Assembly: GCA_949751835.1 (NCBI GenBank)
Contig: CATKHK010000003.1
Location: 186,001 to 250,000 of the forward strand
Length of the DNA stretch: 64,000 bases
DNA from: Blepharisma japonicum
Lineage: Eukaryota; Ciliophora; Heterotrichea; Heterotrichida; Blepharismidae
Direction: 5' to 3'
In this document: positions 1-10,472 of the stretch, one piece after another
How the letters are laid out: each line of letters opens with the position of its first letter
Numbering within the stretch: position 1 is the first letter of the stretch
The notes under the pieces: generated by a model
Databases searched by the model: none
The model's input: the letters and a program-made list of their open reading frames with translations, nothing else
Told to the model about the DNA's origin: nothing
Translations under genes and position numbers: made by a program

Positions 1-1407
1 ATTTATATCAAAAATACCTTTTTTCAGTACAGTTGAGGCAATTTCGTCAACTGCTGCATTACTTTGAGCACAAATTAATACCTTTATACCCTGATTAACT
101 GCGTAGAGTCCTGATAAAATGCCTACTACAGTTGTAGTTTTTCCAGTTCCAGGAGGTCCTTGAATTAGAGATATTTTTCCATCAGAACTAATTGAATTTT
201 TTATTGCTTTCACTTGTGATTTATTGTATTTATTTTGGATTGTTTTTATAAATTCATTGGGGATATTTTTTTCATTACATTTTTGGTATGGCTGAGGACT
301 AAGGATTTGTTCTCTAAATGAAAATTGATCAATCTTATCTAGCACTGAAAACTCTCTCTTTAAAGATGTAATATTCCCAATAACCGTAATCATGTATTTT
401 CTGTTATATTTTAGCTCATTCCCTCTATCTGCATAAAGCAAAATTTCAAATTCTTCTTTCTTATTTTTCCTTTTATTTCTCTCTACCTTTTTGTTTATTA
501 ATCCTAAAGTCCAACAGATATTATAATCAGTCAGCTCTTCAAAGTTCATAGGATATCTATTCTGCTCAGGTATAATTAAAACAATATCATTTACACACAC
601 TTCATTCTCAAATTTAGCTTCATTTGAGCCTTTATTTGATAATAATGCAACATTTTCTTCCATTTTCAAGCTTAAAAGATAGTTATCGTGCAGAAAAGCT
701 TCGTCTAATGCTTGCCTTAAAATTGCATCAAATTCTATATAAAATGCAGGCTCAAAATGAGATCTGTAAATAGATGTATCTTCAAATAATCTTGGTATTG
801 TTGTTGGCTTAATTTTTGGCTGAAGAGGGCTGTATGCCAAAATAAAGGTGACAAATTCTGAATAAACTGTTGGAACGTCTGGAGAAATAGGAAAATCGAT
901 AGCAGGCGTAATATTTTGAGAAAAATCTGTCCTTTTCTTGGCCTTTTTTGATCTTCTTTTATTTTTTCCTTGTTTGGATTTTTTTGAAGCGTTGCTACAA
1001 TTGACTATAGCAGCAACACTATTAGAACTGCTTTCAGATTTATCCTGAATCGGAGTAATGCTGCTTAAATTCAAGGTATCTGAGCTAGCAGTAGAGCTTT
1101 CGTCAAAATTTATGTATTGATGAGGTCCAATTGTGCCAAAATGGCTGGGATCATTATTTAAGGTTTGAGATTGATTAGCATTGGAGGATGAAAATCCTAG
1201 CAAATTAGGGCTTTTGATTTGGTTTCATAGTGTATTTTTACTTGTTTCTGTAGTTTCACACAAGTTTTCATCTGATTGCTCCAAATGAGAGAACCTTTCT
1301 AGCTTACAATCTAGACGTTGAATTACTATCTCTGAATGACATAAACTAGATAATTTCTCTGCACTCAGATTCTCAGATTCTAATGATCTTAATAAAGACC
1401 CCATCAT
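1..1407 (-). CDS. Sen1/UPF1-like SF1 helicase, paralog 1 (C-terminus cut off by window)
   Basis: Superfamily 1 RNA/DNA helicase related to Sen1/senataxin; 469 codons are visible and the reading frame runs off the left edge. One in-frame TGA (Trp, about residue 61) joins a Ser-rich N-terminus to the rest. Residues about 190-320 carry a module shared with the two downstream paralogs ([14 protein letters not shown], then [18 protein letters not shown]). The Walker A motif [10 protein letters not shown] lies near residue 419, followed by motif Ia [12 protein letters not shown]; motifs II-VI would lie outside the window. A basic Lys/Arg stretch ([17 protein letters not shown]) precedes the module. 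Start: two adjacent ATGs (1405-1407, 1402-1404); the second gives MGSLLRS, matching the MGCLL starts of the paralogs. The assignment is firm at superfamily level; the Sen1 subtype rests on similarity to paralogs 2 and 3. Confidence 0.88.
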
Positions 1408-1449
1408 ATTTTTATAATTAAATGATTTCTAAGACTTAAATTTTAACAA

Positions 1450-1484
1450 TTCGGGAATAATTGCCAATATCAAGCTAACGGCAT
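1450..1484 (-). promoter_or_regulatory. Upstream element shared by the three helicase paralogs (copy 1)
   Basis: On the plus strand it reads TTCGGGAATAATTGCC followed by a block ending CAAGCTAACGGCAT, 43 bp upstream of the helicase 1 start. Two similar copies lie 50 bp upstream of helicases 2 and 3. It could be a core promoter or 5'UTR element, or simply sequence co-duplicated with the genes. Confidence 0.45.
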
Positions 1485-1603
1485 ATGGTCAAGTTAATAA
1501 AGGAAAAATTGAAGTTTATAAATAAACGAGATTTTAAAGTAAGAAAGATGAATTCAGAAATGATAAAATAAAAGATATAAGATGCAATTATTCAATAAGA
1601 TTA

Positions 1604-4600
1604 CTAATACCTTGGTTTATTGAAAATATATCTCACATCCTCAAAAGAGCGGCAAGACTCATATTTGTATAATTCTTTGCAATAGTCAATCAGACTTCTC
1701 CATTTAGGGTTACTTGATAAACAAGCTTCATTCCCAATAGCATACATTCCATACTTTGCTCTGCTGATAGCTACATTCATTCTTCTCTCGTCTCTGAGAA
1801 ACCCAATTCTTTCAGATCTGACAGTACTAAGAATAACTAAATCGACTTCTCTCCCTTGAAAACCATCAACTGAACTGACTTCACAATTTTTTTTCCATGA
1901 ATTTCCAAACCTGTAATATAATAAATCTTCAATATACCGAACTTGTCCTTTATAAGGAGAAATAATTCCTATGTGAGCATTCGTATTATATGTTCTCTTT
2001 CTTAGTAATGTATAAACTTTAATAACAAAATCTGCCTCAGATGAGTTATAATAGCTCAAAGACTCTTCTTCTTTCATTTCTTCTGAAGTCTCAAGATTAA
2101 AAAACATAAGACCAGTAGGATATACCCAATTTGGTATTTTTCTATAAATTACGCTATTGGGGCATTGAATCTGGTTGTTGTAAAAGGTCTTGCTCGTGAA
2201 GTCGCTAATTTCTTTTGCCATTCTATATTGGGCATTTAATACTAAAGGTCTTATGTTACATTCCATCATTCTTTCAAAAAATGATCTGTCATACTTATTA
2301 ATTTTTGACGTTTCTGAAAATGTTGTTGCTGGAAGCTGCTTGGGATCTCCAATTAAGACAACAGATTTAGGATTATATTGAAAAGGTATCAGTGTGCTAA
2401 GCTCGAGGCTTTGGCAAGCTTCATCAATGATTAAATAATCAATTGAGTCAATATTTTGCACGACAATAATTGAACCTGATCCACTTAAGGTGCAAAATAT
2501 GACATCTGCAGCTTTTATGAACTCTATTTTATATTCTCTTTTCTTGAAAAAATAATATGATCTTTCTTTCTTTAATTTCGCTAATATATCAGAGAGGTTA
2601 ATAAATTCACATTCAACTTTTTCAATTAAATCATAATTTCCACGTTTTTTAAACTTTTCAAGTCTTTGCTCTAATTCCTCAAGTTTTTTAATAATTTGTT
2701 TTATTTCAGAAGTTGGATCACTAAGACTTTCATTTCTAAGTTTCTCTTCAACCAAAACATTCAGCATTATAGATTGTATACTTATTTCTATTTCTTTAGC
2801 AGTTTTCACTTCTTCTTCAACACCTAGTTCATGCTTTTGCCTCTTTTCTCCAATCCTTAATAAAGAAATATCATTTCTCTTATTTCCATCTAAATCAAAA
2901 ATTCCTTTTTTCAATACAGTCGATGCAATTTCATCAACAGCTGCATTACTTTGGGCACAAACTAGTACCTTGATACTTTTATTAGCTGCATAAAGTCCAG
3001 ACAAAATTCCTACAACAGTTGTTGTTTTCCCTGTTCCAGGTGGCCCTTGAACTAGAGATATTTTACTTGCCGAATTCAAAGAATTTGCAATCGCTTTTAC
3101 TTGAGATTTGTTATATTGCTTGCTTTGAAGAATTTCCTTAAGCTTGATAATAACCCTATCTTCACAAGCTAATTCGCATGCTTGTGGACAAAGAATTTGG
3201 TCCTGCAGCGAAAAGTGATCAATATTATCTAGCACTGAAAGTTCTCTCTTTAAAGATGTAACATTTCCAATAATTGCTACGATGTATTTTCTTGAGTGTT
3301 TAAATTCACTTACTCTGCTCAAATTTAGTAAAATACTGATACTATTTCCTTCATTTTGTTTTATTAACCCTAGTGTCCATGGAATATTGTTATCTTTAAT
3401 CTCTTTAAAATTTGTAGGAAAATCGTTTTGATTAGGAATTATAATAACAATGTCATTCATTTGAATTTCATCTTCAAATCTCAATTCCTTTGAGGTTATA
3501 GGAGATAAAAATGCTGAGTCCGATTCCATTCTAATGTTTAGTCGATATTTATATGCTAGAAAAGCTTCTTCTAATGCTTTATCTAAAATAGCCCTTAATT
3601 CAATATAAAATGCATGCTCAAAATGATAACTGTATCTAGATGAATCCTCAAGTAAATTTGGGATTAGCTCTGGCATGGGTCTTAGTTTGCAATTGCTATA
3701 AGAAAGGATAAACCTGATGAATTCTGACAGTGTAGATGAATCTGAAGAAGACTCAAAAGAAGAATCGGAAGATTTATTGTCGATTCCAAAAGTCCTTTGA
3801 GAATGAATTGCATTTCTGCTATAAGATCCTCTTCCTCTTCCTCTTCCTCTTTCCATTCCTCTTCCTCGTCCTCTTCCTCTTCCTCGTCTTTGATTTGGAC
3901 TTGAACTACTTCTCTCTGAACTATAAATGCGGCTTTTATTGCTAACAGCTGCTTTTAAATTAATTATAGGCCTATACTGAACTGTGTCAGAGTCAATAGA
4001 AGACCTACGGCTTGATATATCAGAATTGCTTGACGAGTCAAAATTCACAGGCGGATAATTCACGGTGAACTTAGCTGAGCTTTTTTCCGGTAATTTATTA
4101 ATTATGGGCTGGGTTTCATACTTTTGAATTAAGTTCGGTAATGATGAAAAGTAATTTGCTTGTACAGAATAATTGCTAGTATTCTGTACAGAAGTTTGAT
4201 TAGAAGCTTTAAGAGATGGGAATATGATTGTAGAAGGGCTTTGAACTTGATTTTGCAAAGGACTTGCCAATGGATATAGGTTTTTTAATAGATTTTGATT
4301 AAATGGCTCACTATCTATATTAAAAGCAGGACTCTCTGCTTGGCTTCGCAAAATATTTGTAGCTGGATTTTTGGATGAAATAGCAGAGTTTTTAGGAGTA
4401 CATGAGCCATTATTTACTGGATTAGCAGGTTTATTAGCTGGCTTTTGTGAAATGTTTGCGGCTGAATAATTATTTTTGGGTAAATTTGGTGAATTGATAG
4501 GCTTATGTGAATTATGGTTTATTAGTGTAGCATAAGTAAAAAGACCTCTATAATTATTCCGCTTTCTTTCCTCTCACCTTTGCTCTCAAGCTCTTCTTGC

Positions 4601-4645
4601 TGGCAGATCCTTCTCTGGGCTCGGTGATTCTAATAAGCATCCCAT
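1604..4645 (-). CDS. Sen1/UPF1-like SF1 helicase, paralog 2, with RG-rich N-terminal region
   Basis: 1013-aa SF1 helicase of Sen1/senataxin type. The frame opens at ATG 4643-4645 (MGCLLES) and two TGA codons in the N-terminus must be Trp. Order: Cys-containing acylation-like N-terminus; Asn/Ser/Pro-rich low-complexity region; an RG-repeat tract near residues 255-275, typical of RNA-binding regions; the family N-terminal module (SEFIRFILSYS, FYIELRAILDKALEEAFLA); Walker [11 protein letters not shown] near 530; SNAAVDEIA; a long Lys/Glu insert likely to be coiled coil; DEACQSLELS (motif II) near 740; GDPKQLPAT; QYRMAKEIS near 808; VDGFQGREVD near 930; RRMNVAISRAKY near 958. All SF1 motifs are intact, so it is probably an active ATPase on RNA, DNA or R-loops. 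Substrate and location are unknown; the MGC start suggests membrane association, unusual for this family. Confidence 0.93.
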
Positions 4646-4694
4646 AAGAAAATTGCTGGAATATATTGATTCATTTTTAAGAATAAATATTTGT

Positions 4695-4729
4695 TTCGGG
4701 AATATATGCAGCTATCAAGTTAACAACAT
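4695..4729 (-). promoter_or_regulatory. Upstream element shared by the three helicase paralogs (copy 2)
   Basis: The plus strand reads TTCGGGAATATATGCA followed by CTATCAAGTTAACAACAT. It lies 50 bp upstream of the helicase 2 ATG, the same distance as copy 3 has from helicase 3. The flank towards the gene also matches copy 3 (TTCATTTTT plus an AT run). Confidence 0.5.
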
Positions 4730-4805
4730 TTAATAAATTTCAAAATAATTGATTCAGGTTTGAAAAACTTAGCCTTTTTAATTTTAATAGATTTACCAAA
4801 TTAAT

Positions 4806-5449
4806 TTATTTTAACCTTCAATAATCCAAAACTCAGTAGCTTTGATTAATATCTATATCTCCAAAATTGTTTTTGATTATGACAATTCCTCCTATATCAG
4901 GCAAATATACACTATACGTCTCTATGCTTGATGGATGATAAAAAATTGCTTCTTCTCGTTAGCTTCTACGTAAGAACAGGTTTTTGTAGATATCTCAAAC
5001 AACAGATTATCAATAAAAAAGATCATATTTAGATGGCCCCACTGCTTAAGCTCTTCAAGTACTCTTGATAAGAAATTTGATATACAAGGACATTAGCTAT
5101 ATTAAATAATTCTTTGACATCCCATGTCACGGCCTTCTCAACAAAATTTGGCATTGGCTTATGCAAGCCTATCAAAGCTGTTATTGCTGATAGCAATTGA
5201 TCGTTAAAGAGTATATTTTATTGTAAAGGTCTCAGCTTAAGCATGAGATCCATTCCAATTTGCCCAGAAATCCAATATATATACTGATATTAGGTGGAAT
5301 ATATTTTTGTGTCTGCGATACTGCTAATTAAGCTTAAAATTCACATAAGTGCTTTGAAATACTAAATAATTGTTTAATTGGCTTACTTTGCTCGCTATTT
5401 ATTTCCCTTTCAATTTTGCAGGTTTCTAGGCAAAGTACTTTTTCATAGA
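4806..5449 (-). pseudogene. Decayed protein-coding gene between helicases 2 and 3
   Basis: Coding-like segments on the minus strand occur in successive frames. A segment with Cys/Lys/Glu-rich text (about 5449-5334) ends in TAA. Another runs through an in-frame TAA at 5218-5220 and continues as NDQLLSAITALIG and HKPMPNFVEKAV to a TAA at 5029. A third begins VLEELKQWGHLNMIFFIDN at 5062 and ends at TAG 4922-4924. A fourth, with ETYSVYLPDIGGIVII, ends at TAA 4806. The joins need about 1-2 nt shifts, and no 15-nt GT...AG intron restores the frame. The amino-acid text looks protein-like but I do not recognise the family. Reading: a gene broken by several frameshifts and a stop, perhaps after the helicase duplication. 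Alternative: unrecognised splicing. Confidence 0.5.
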
Positions 5450-5605
5450 TCTTTTATGAAGATGCTTGATCATTAATGGCATATACTAAAATACTTAAAA
5501 GTCGCAAGCTTATACTTATAAATGAATAATATGCTTCATAAATGAAATTAGAAATTAAATGAAATACCCACATGTTTATAATCTAAAAAAGAATTAAATT
5601 GCAGA

Positions 5606-8458
5606 TTAATAATATGTTGTGTTATTGAAAAACATCGTCACATCCTTAAAATAGCTGCACGATTCGTATTTGTTTAGCTCTTTGCAATATTCAATCAAAC
5701 TTCTCCATTTAGGATTGCTTGATAAGCAAATCTCATTCCCTATAGCATACATTCCATATTTCGCTCTGCTGATAGCTACGTTCATTCTTCTCTCATCCCT
5801 AAGAAACCCAATGCCTTCAGATCTTACAGAACTAAGGATAACTAAATCAACTTCTCTCCCTTGGAAACCATCAACTGAGCTGACTTCACAATGCTTTTTT
5901 CAAGAATTCCCAAATTTTTCATATAATAAATATTCAATATACTGAACTTGTCCTTTATAAGGAGAAATGATCCCTATGCGAGCGTTCATATTGCAAATTC
6001 TATTTCTTAGGAGTGCATAGAGCTTGAGCACAAAATCTGCTTCAGGTTCGTTATAATAACTCAAAGAATCCTCTGCTTTCGTTTCTTCAGAAGTTTCAAG
6101 ATTAAAAAATAATAGTCCAGTAGGGTATATTCAATTTGGTATTTTTCGAGATATAACACTTTTTGAGCATTGAATTTGATTTTGGTAAAAAGTCTTACTG
6201 ATGAAGTCGCTAATTTCTTTTGCCATTCTATACTGAACGCTTAATACTAATGGTCTTATATTACATTTCATGATTCTTTCAAACAAGGATCTGTCATACT
6301 TATTAGTTTTCGATATACTTGAAAAAGTTGTTGCTGGAAGTTGCTTGGGGTCTCCAATTAATATTGCTGATTTTGGATTATATTGAAAAGGTATTAGGGC
6401 ACTAAGTTCCAAGCTTTGGCAAGCTTCGTCTATAATCAAATAATTAATTGAACTAATATTTTGCACAACAACCATTGAGCCTGCTCCGCTTAATGTACAA
6501 AACATAACGTCTGCAGTTCTTATTAACTCTGCCATATATATGGTTTTCTTAGAAAAATATTCTGTTTTCTTCGCTTTTAAACAGTCAACTTTGAAAGAAA
6601 GCTTTTCAATCTTTATTTCAATCTCCTTCACATGATAATTTGCTCTTTTTTCCACCAATTCTTTAAGCTGTTTTTCTTTTTTCTCAAGCTTTTCAATTAA
6701 TTCTTTAATTTTAAAAGTTGGATCATAGAGATCTTCTTTATTAAGCTTTTCTTCTACTAAAACATTAATTTTAATAGAATTTATACCCAATTCTATTTCT
6801 TTGGAAGCTTTAATATCTTCTCCAACTCCTAGTTCATGTTTTTGTCTTTTTTCGCCAATCCTCAATAAAGAAATATCGCTTCTTTTATTTCCATCTGAAT
6901 CCAAAATTCCTTCTTTTAAAACTGTTCATGCAATTTCATCCACAGCCGCATTACTTTGAGCGCAAATTAATACTCTAATATTTTTACTAGCTGCGTAGAG
7001 CCCAGATAAAATACCTGCCACTGTTCTGGTTTTTCCAGTCCCAGGAGGTCCTTGAATTAGAGATATTTTACCTTCCGATCCGATTGAGCTTACAATAGCT
7101 TCTAGTTGTGACTGGTTATATTTATTCTGAATTGTTTCTGAAAGTCTGCATTTTGGACGCAATTCGTAAATTTGAGGGCTCAAAATTTGGCTTAAAAGAG
7201 AAAAGCGCTTAATTTTATCCAACACCGATAATTCTCTCTTTAAAGATGTTATATTTCCAATTATGGCAGCTATATAGATTCCTGAGCTTTTTAAGCGAGC
7301 TTCTCTGCCTGGGTTAAGTAAAATATTAATTTTATTTGCTTTGTTTTGGTCCACCAACCCTAAAGTCCAATGAATATTGTTTTCTTTAATTTCTTCAAAA
7401 TTTGTAGGAAAACTATTTTGATTAGGAATGATAATGACGATATCATTTATTTGGATTTCATTTTCGAATTTTAATTCATTTGAGCATGAAGGAGACAAAG
7501 AGGCATAACTATCCTCTGAATGAAGATGTAAGCGATATTTATTTGCAAGAAAGGCTTCTTCTAAGGCTTGGTCTAAAATAGCACTTAATTCAGTATAAAA
7601 CGCGCTCCCAAAATAATTGATGTAGTTAGATATATCTTTAAATGAATTTGGAATTATTAGGGGTTCGGATTTTGGCATGTAGAGGCAATAAGAAAGGATA
7701 AATGTAATAAATTCAGAGTAAACTTTTGATGGTACTGATGAATCTGAAGTGTTACCATTTAGTTTGATGGGTTTTTGAGATTGATTTATGTTTTTGTTAG
7801 TAGGTTTACTTGTTTGCCTTTGATTTAATGATGATTTTCTCTCTAAGTTATTAATGCTGAGATTTTTGTAGTTAGCAACAGTTTTCAAATTGCTTACAGG
7901 CTTATATTGTGTAAAGGTGGATGAAGTTGTAGAGCTATAGCTTGAAGTGTCGTCAAAAAAGCATGAGTAATCAGAATCTAAAGGGACATAATCTGAACTA
8001 TATTTATTTCATTTATTAGTTTTAAGCTTTGATTCATTTTTTTGAGTTGGTGTCTGATAAGTAGGAAGAGCAGGAAACTCAGATGGATTCATCTGAAATT
8101 TTGCACTATTTTTAGAGGGATAATCGTTAGGATATAAATTGGCAGTTTGAGAAGATAGAGATGCATATGGAACGGAATTTCTAGCATGATTTTGCAAAAT
8201 ATTTGGAGCAGCTTGAGCAGAATGATATGGATTTGGAGCAGAAATTTTAACATTATTTTTTGAGGTATATCGCATAGATCATCAATTGCCAGATAAATCA
8301 GTATGGTTGGATGGGCTATTTCGCATTGGAGCCACATGTGCTGAGGATCATTCTGGTTCATTTATAAAGGGCTGAGGTGATTCCTTTAATTTTTCCTGCT
8401 CAGTTGTTTGTTCTTCTTGATTCTTTTCTGAATCTGCTGATCCCAATAAGCATCCCAT
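5606..8458 (-). CDS. Sen1/UPF1-like SF1 helicase, paralog 3
   Basis: 950-aa paralog of the upstream helicase, with six in-frame TGA (Trp) codons, so a standard-code reading breaks it into pieces. Start ATG 8456-8458 gives MGCLLGS. The N-terminal 200 residues are Ser/Asn/Pro-rich with a PSEFPALPTY segment. Then come the shared N-terminal module (YSEFITFILSYCLY, FYTELSAILDQALEEAFLA), Walker [11 protein letters not shown] near residue 471, SNAAVDEIA, a Lys/Glu-rich insert, DEACQSLELS near 678, GDPKQLPAT, QYRMAKEIS, VDGFQGREVD near 864 and RRMNVAISRAKY near 893. It ends in TAA at 5606-5608. One substitution of note: the Ser after DEIA in paralogs 1 and 2 is a TGA-coded Trp here. Intact motifs argue for an active helicase. 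It lacks the RG tract of paralog 2. Confidence 0.92.
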
Positions 8459-8507
8459 TAGAAATATAATAAAATATGTATATTCATTTTTGAGGCAAAA
8501 TATAGAT

Positions 8508-8541
8508 TTCGGGAATATATGGCATTAAAAGTTAATGGCAT
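8508..8541 (-). promoter_or_regulatory. Upstream element shared by the three helicase paralogs (copy 3)
   Basis: The plus strand reads TTCGGGAATATATGGC followed by AAAAGTTAATGGCAT, 50 bp upstream of the helicase 3 ATG. The first 14 bases are identical to copy 2. Confidence 0.5.
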
Positions 8542-8877
8542 ATATATGGCGCTCAATTTATTAAATATTTTAAACTAAATGCTTAATATTTATGAAAATC
8601 CTTGATAATTATTTAGCTATTAGATAATAGAGAATCTTATTAATTAAAATTATTTAAACTTCATTGCATTTTTATTTTTTATCATAAATTATAGCATGTT
8701 TAATAATTTTTCGGCTCTACTATAAAGTTTCATATTTGCATGTATAATTTATCGAATTCGTTTATATATATAAAATATGCTTGATTAGTAAATATCCACA
8801 AATAAAATGTGAAATAAGCTATGACATTAGAAATTTTAATTTAAATCAATAAATTCAAATTAATAAAATAATTACAC
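8542..8877. other. AT-rich spacer, no gene seen
   Basis: Very AT-rich spacer between the start of helicase 3 and the stop of the next minus-strand gene. It contains GGCATATATATGGC-like sequence near its left end and TA-rich runs. No ORF, RNA gene or long repeat was recognised. Confidence 0.5.
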
Positions 8878-9753
8878 TTACAATTTTGTTACTAAAACAT
8901 CCAGCCTGTTCCATTCAAACTTTTTAAAAAGTTCAAATTCTGTGTAAGAGAACCCAGCTGTACATGTATCTTGTTGTGTTCCTCCGTCCATTCCATATGC
9001 TACATATTGATACCAGCAATCGATGAAGCCAAATCTTCTTGTGTTGTATAAATTTTCTCCACACATCATGCATTGATGCTCTCCAATTTCATTCTCATTA
9101 ACGAGATTAAATTTTCCTAAACCCTTGCTAATGCATACCGACTGCTTATAAGCAAGGCAATTTTGATTCATGCAAATTCCTTCTTGAATTAATCCTGATT
9201 TTTTAATTTTCCAAGGATTTGGAGCACACCCTAAATGCTCACCTTGATAAAGTGCATGCAAAACATGGCCTGATGGGAATTCGCAATTTTCATCAGACCT
9301 AAGTTCTAAGTCATCATAAACTAATTTACAATTGTGATTATTGCAGCAGTTTTTTATCTCTGAAATTGAGTCTTCTAGCTGTGAAATAGTAGACTCATTA
9401 CATATTGAAATACAAATATTTGTATGTGTACAGCAGTGGATTTTTACGTTTATCAATCTTGTATTCTCTGTCTTAGGCACAACATGCACAAAGATTTTTT
9501 CACCTTTTTTGATAAAAAGTTCAGATAAAGGTGTAAAGTCTTTGTAATAATAAGTTTTTTCACGGAATTTCAAGTTTATTGAATATCTGTGCCTACAGAA
9601 TTCTGGTGACATAAATGTTTTTAATTCCTTGCAAAGAGATTTTATTGTAGTATTGATTGGGACTTTTTGTGTTTGTTTCGGGGTAGGAAAAAAGTGAGGA
9701 TCGAATACAAAAGTTATCTTTTTTGTGAGAGAAGAGGCAGAACAGTTTCCCAT
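8878..9753 (-). CDS. Ubiquitin-like fold plus C-terminal zinc-binding domain protein, MGNC start
   Basis: 291 aa with no TGA codons. It begins MGNCSASS, a good N-myristoylation/palmitoylation pattern. Residues about 12-90 (KITFVFDPHFF onward) and about 100-150 look like two ubiquitin-like beta-grasp units of the kind used by small signalling adaptors. The C-terminal 110 residues carry paired Cys ligands (GICMNQNCLAYKQ, then HQCMMCGENLY) followed by a GFIDCWYQY segment. I recall this as a recurrent ubiquitin-like plus zinc-binding architecture in protists, but I cannot name the family. No catalytic motif is visible. A signalling or ubiquitin-pathway adaptor at a membrane is an inference. Confidence 0.8.
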   Translation of the reverse strand: MGNCSASSLTKKITFVFDPHFFPTPKQTQKVPINTTIKSLCKELKTFMSPEFCRHRYSINLKFREKTYYYKDFTPLSELFIKKGEKIFVHVVPKTENTRLINVKIHCCTHTNICISICNESTISQLEDSISEIKNCCNNHNCKLVYDDLELRSDENCEFPSGHVLHALYQGEHLGCAPNPWKIKKSGLIQEGICMNQNCLAYKQSVCISKGLGKFNLVNENEIGEHQCMMCGENLYNTRRFGFIDCWYQYVAYGMDGGTQQDTCTAGFSYTEFELFKKFEWNRLDVLVTKL

Positions 9754-10472
9754 ATTATAATTATTATATGAAGGATTAAATAAGAATTAATCAATTTTTA
9801 TGGAAATCAAAAAAATATATAACCGAGATCATAAGTATCAATAAAATCTTTTTTATGGGATGTGAATAAGTAATGATCAGCTAAATTTTATTAAGAAAAT
9901 ACATGAAACGCATAAACATGGCTTTCATTTTGTTTTTGTTTAATTATTGCACGAGAAATAAATTTATATATCATCAGATTTAATCTGTTTTAAATCCATT
10001 TTCAATTTCAAACAGTAAAACTTCATTTAATAAAGAATTTATTTTTTCTCTCTCTTTTTGATGAAAAAATGAAACTCTATTTCTCAATTTAAAATTTAAA
10101 ATAATAATTCAACAAAAGAAATTGCAAACTACTTTTAATTACTAATACAATTATGTGCATTCTATATATAATGTTTTTATCGTTGCAGACATTGAATAAA
10201 TTATATGACGCCTCAAATTAATTTTTTTTCAATTTGAGTTTCACACTTGTAATTTGAGAATTTTTAAGGTAAATAATTAAATTGTTTTTAATTTAAAGCT
10301 CAACATTTTTATTTATATTTACAATTTACTAAAATTTCATTAGTAATTTTAACTTATTTCACTAATAACAACTCCATTCTATTCATTTAATCAAAAATAT
10401 AAACTTTGACTCTCTTTTTAACAAATATGAATTAAATTTCTATTTCATTACAAATTTATTAATTCTTTCATA
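9754..10472. other. AT-rich divergent intergenic region
   Basis: 719 bp between two divergent genes, so it probably holds both promoters. Extremely AT-rich, with homopolymer T and A runs, many short AATTTAAA-like segments and a polypyrimidine stretch just upstream of the right-hand gene. No ORF, tRNA or obvious repeat was seen. Confidence 0.5.

Noticed and set aside
3736-3945. Plus-strand open frame rich in Leu and Phe opposite helicase 2
   Set aside because: It is the antisense reading of the RG-repeat tract, whose CTTCCTCTT-type complement reads as Leu/Phe. Not a gene.
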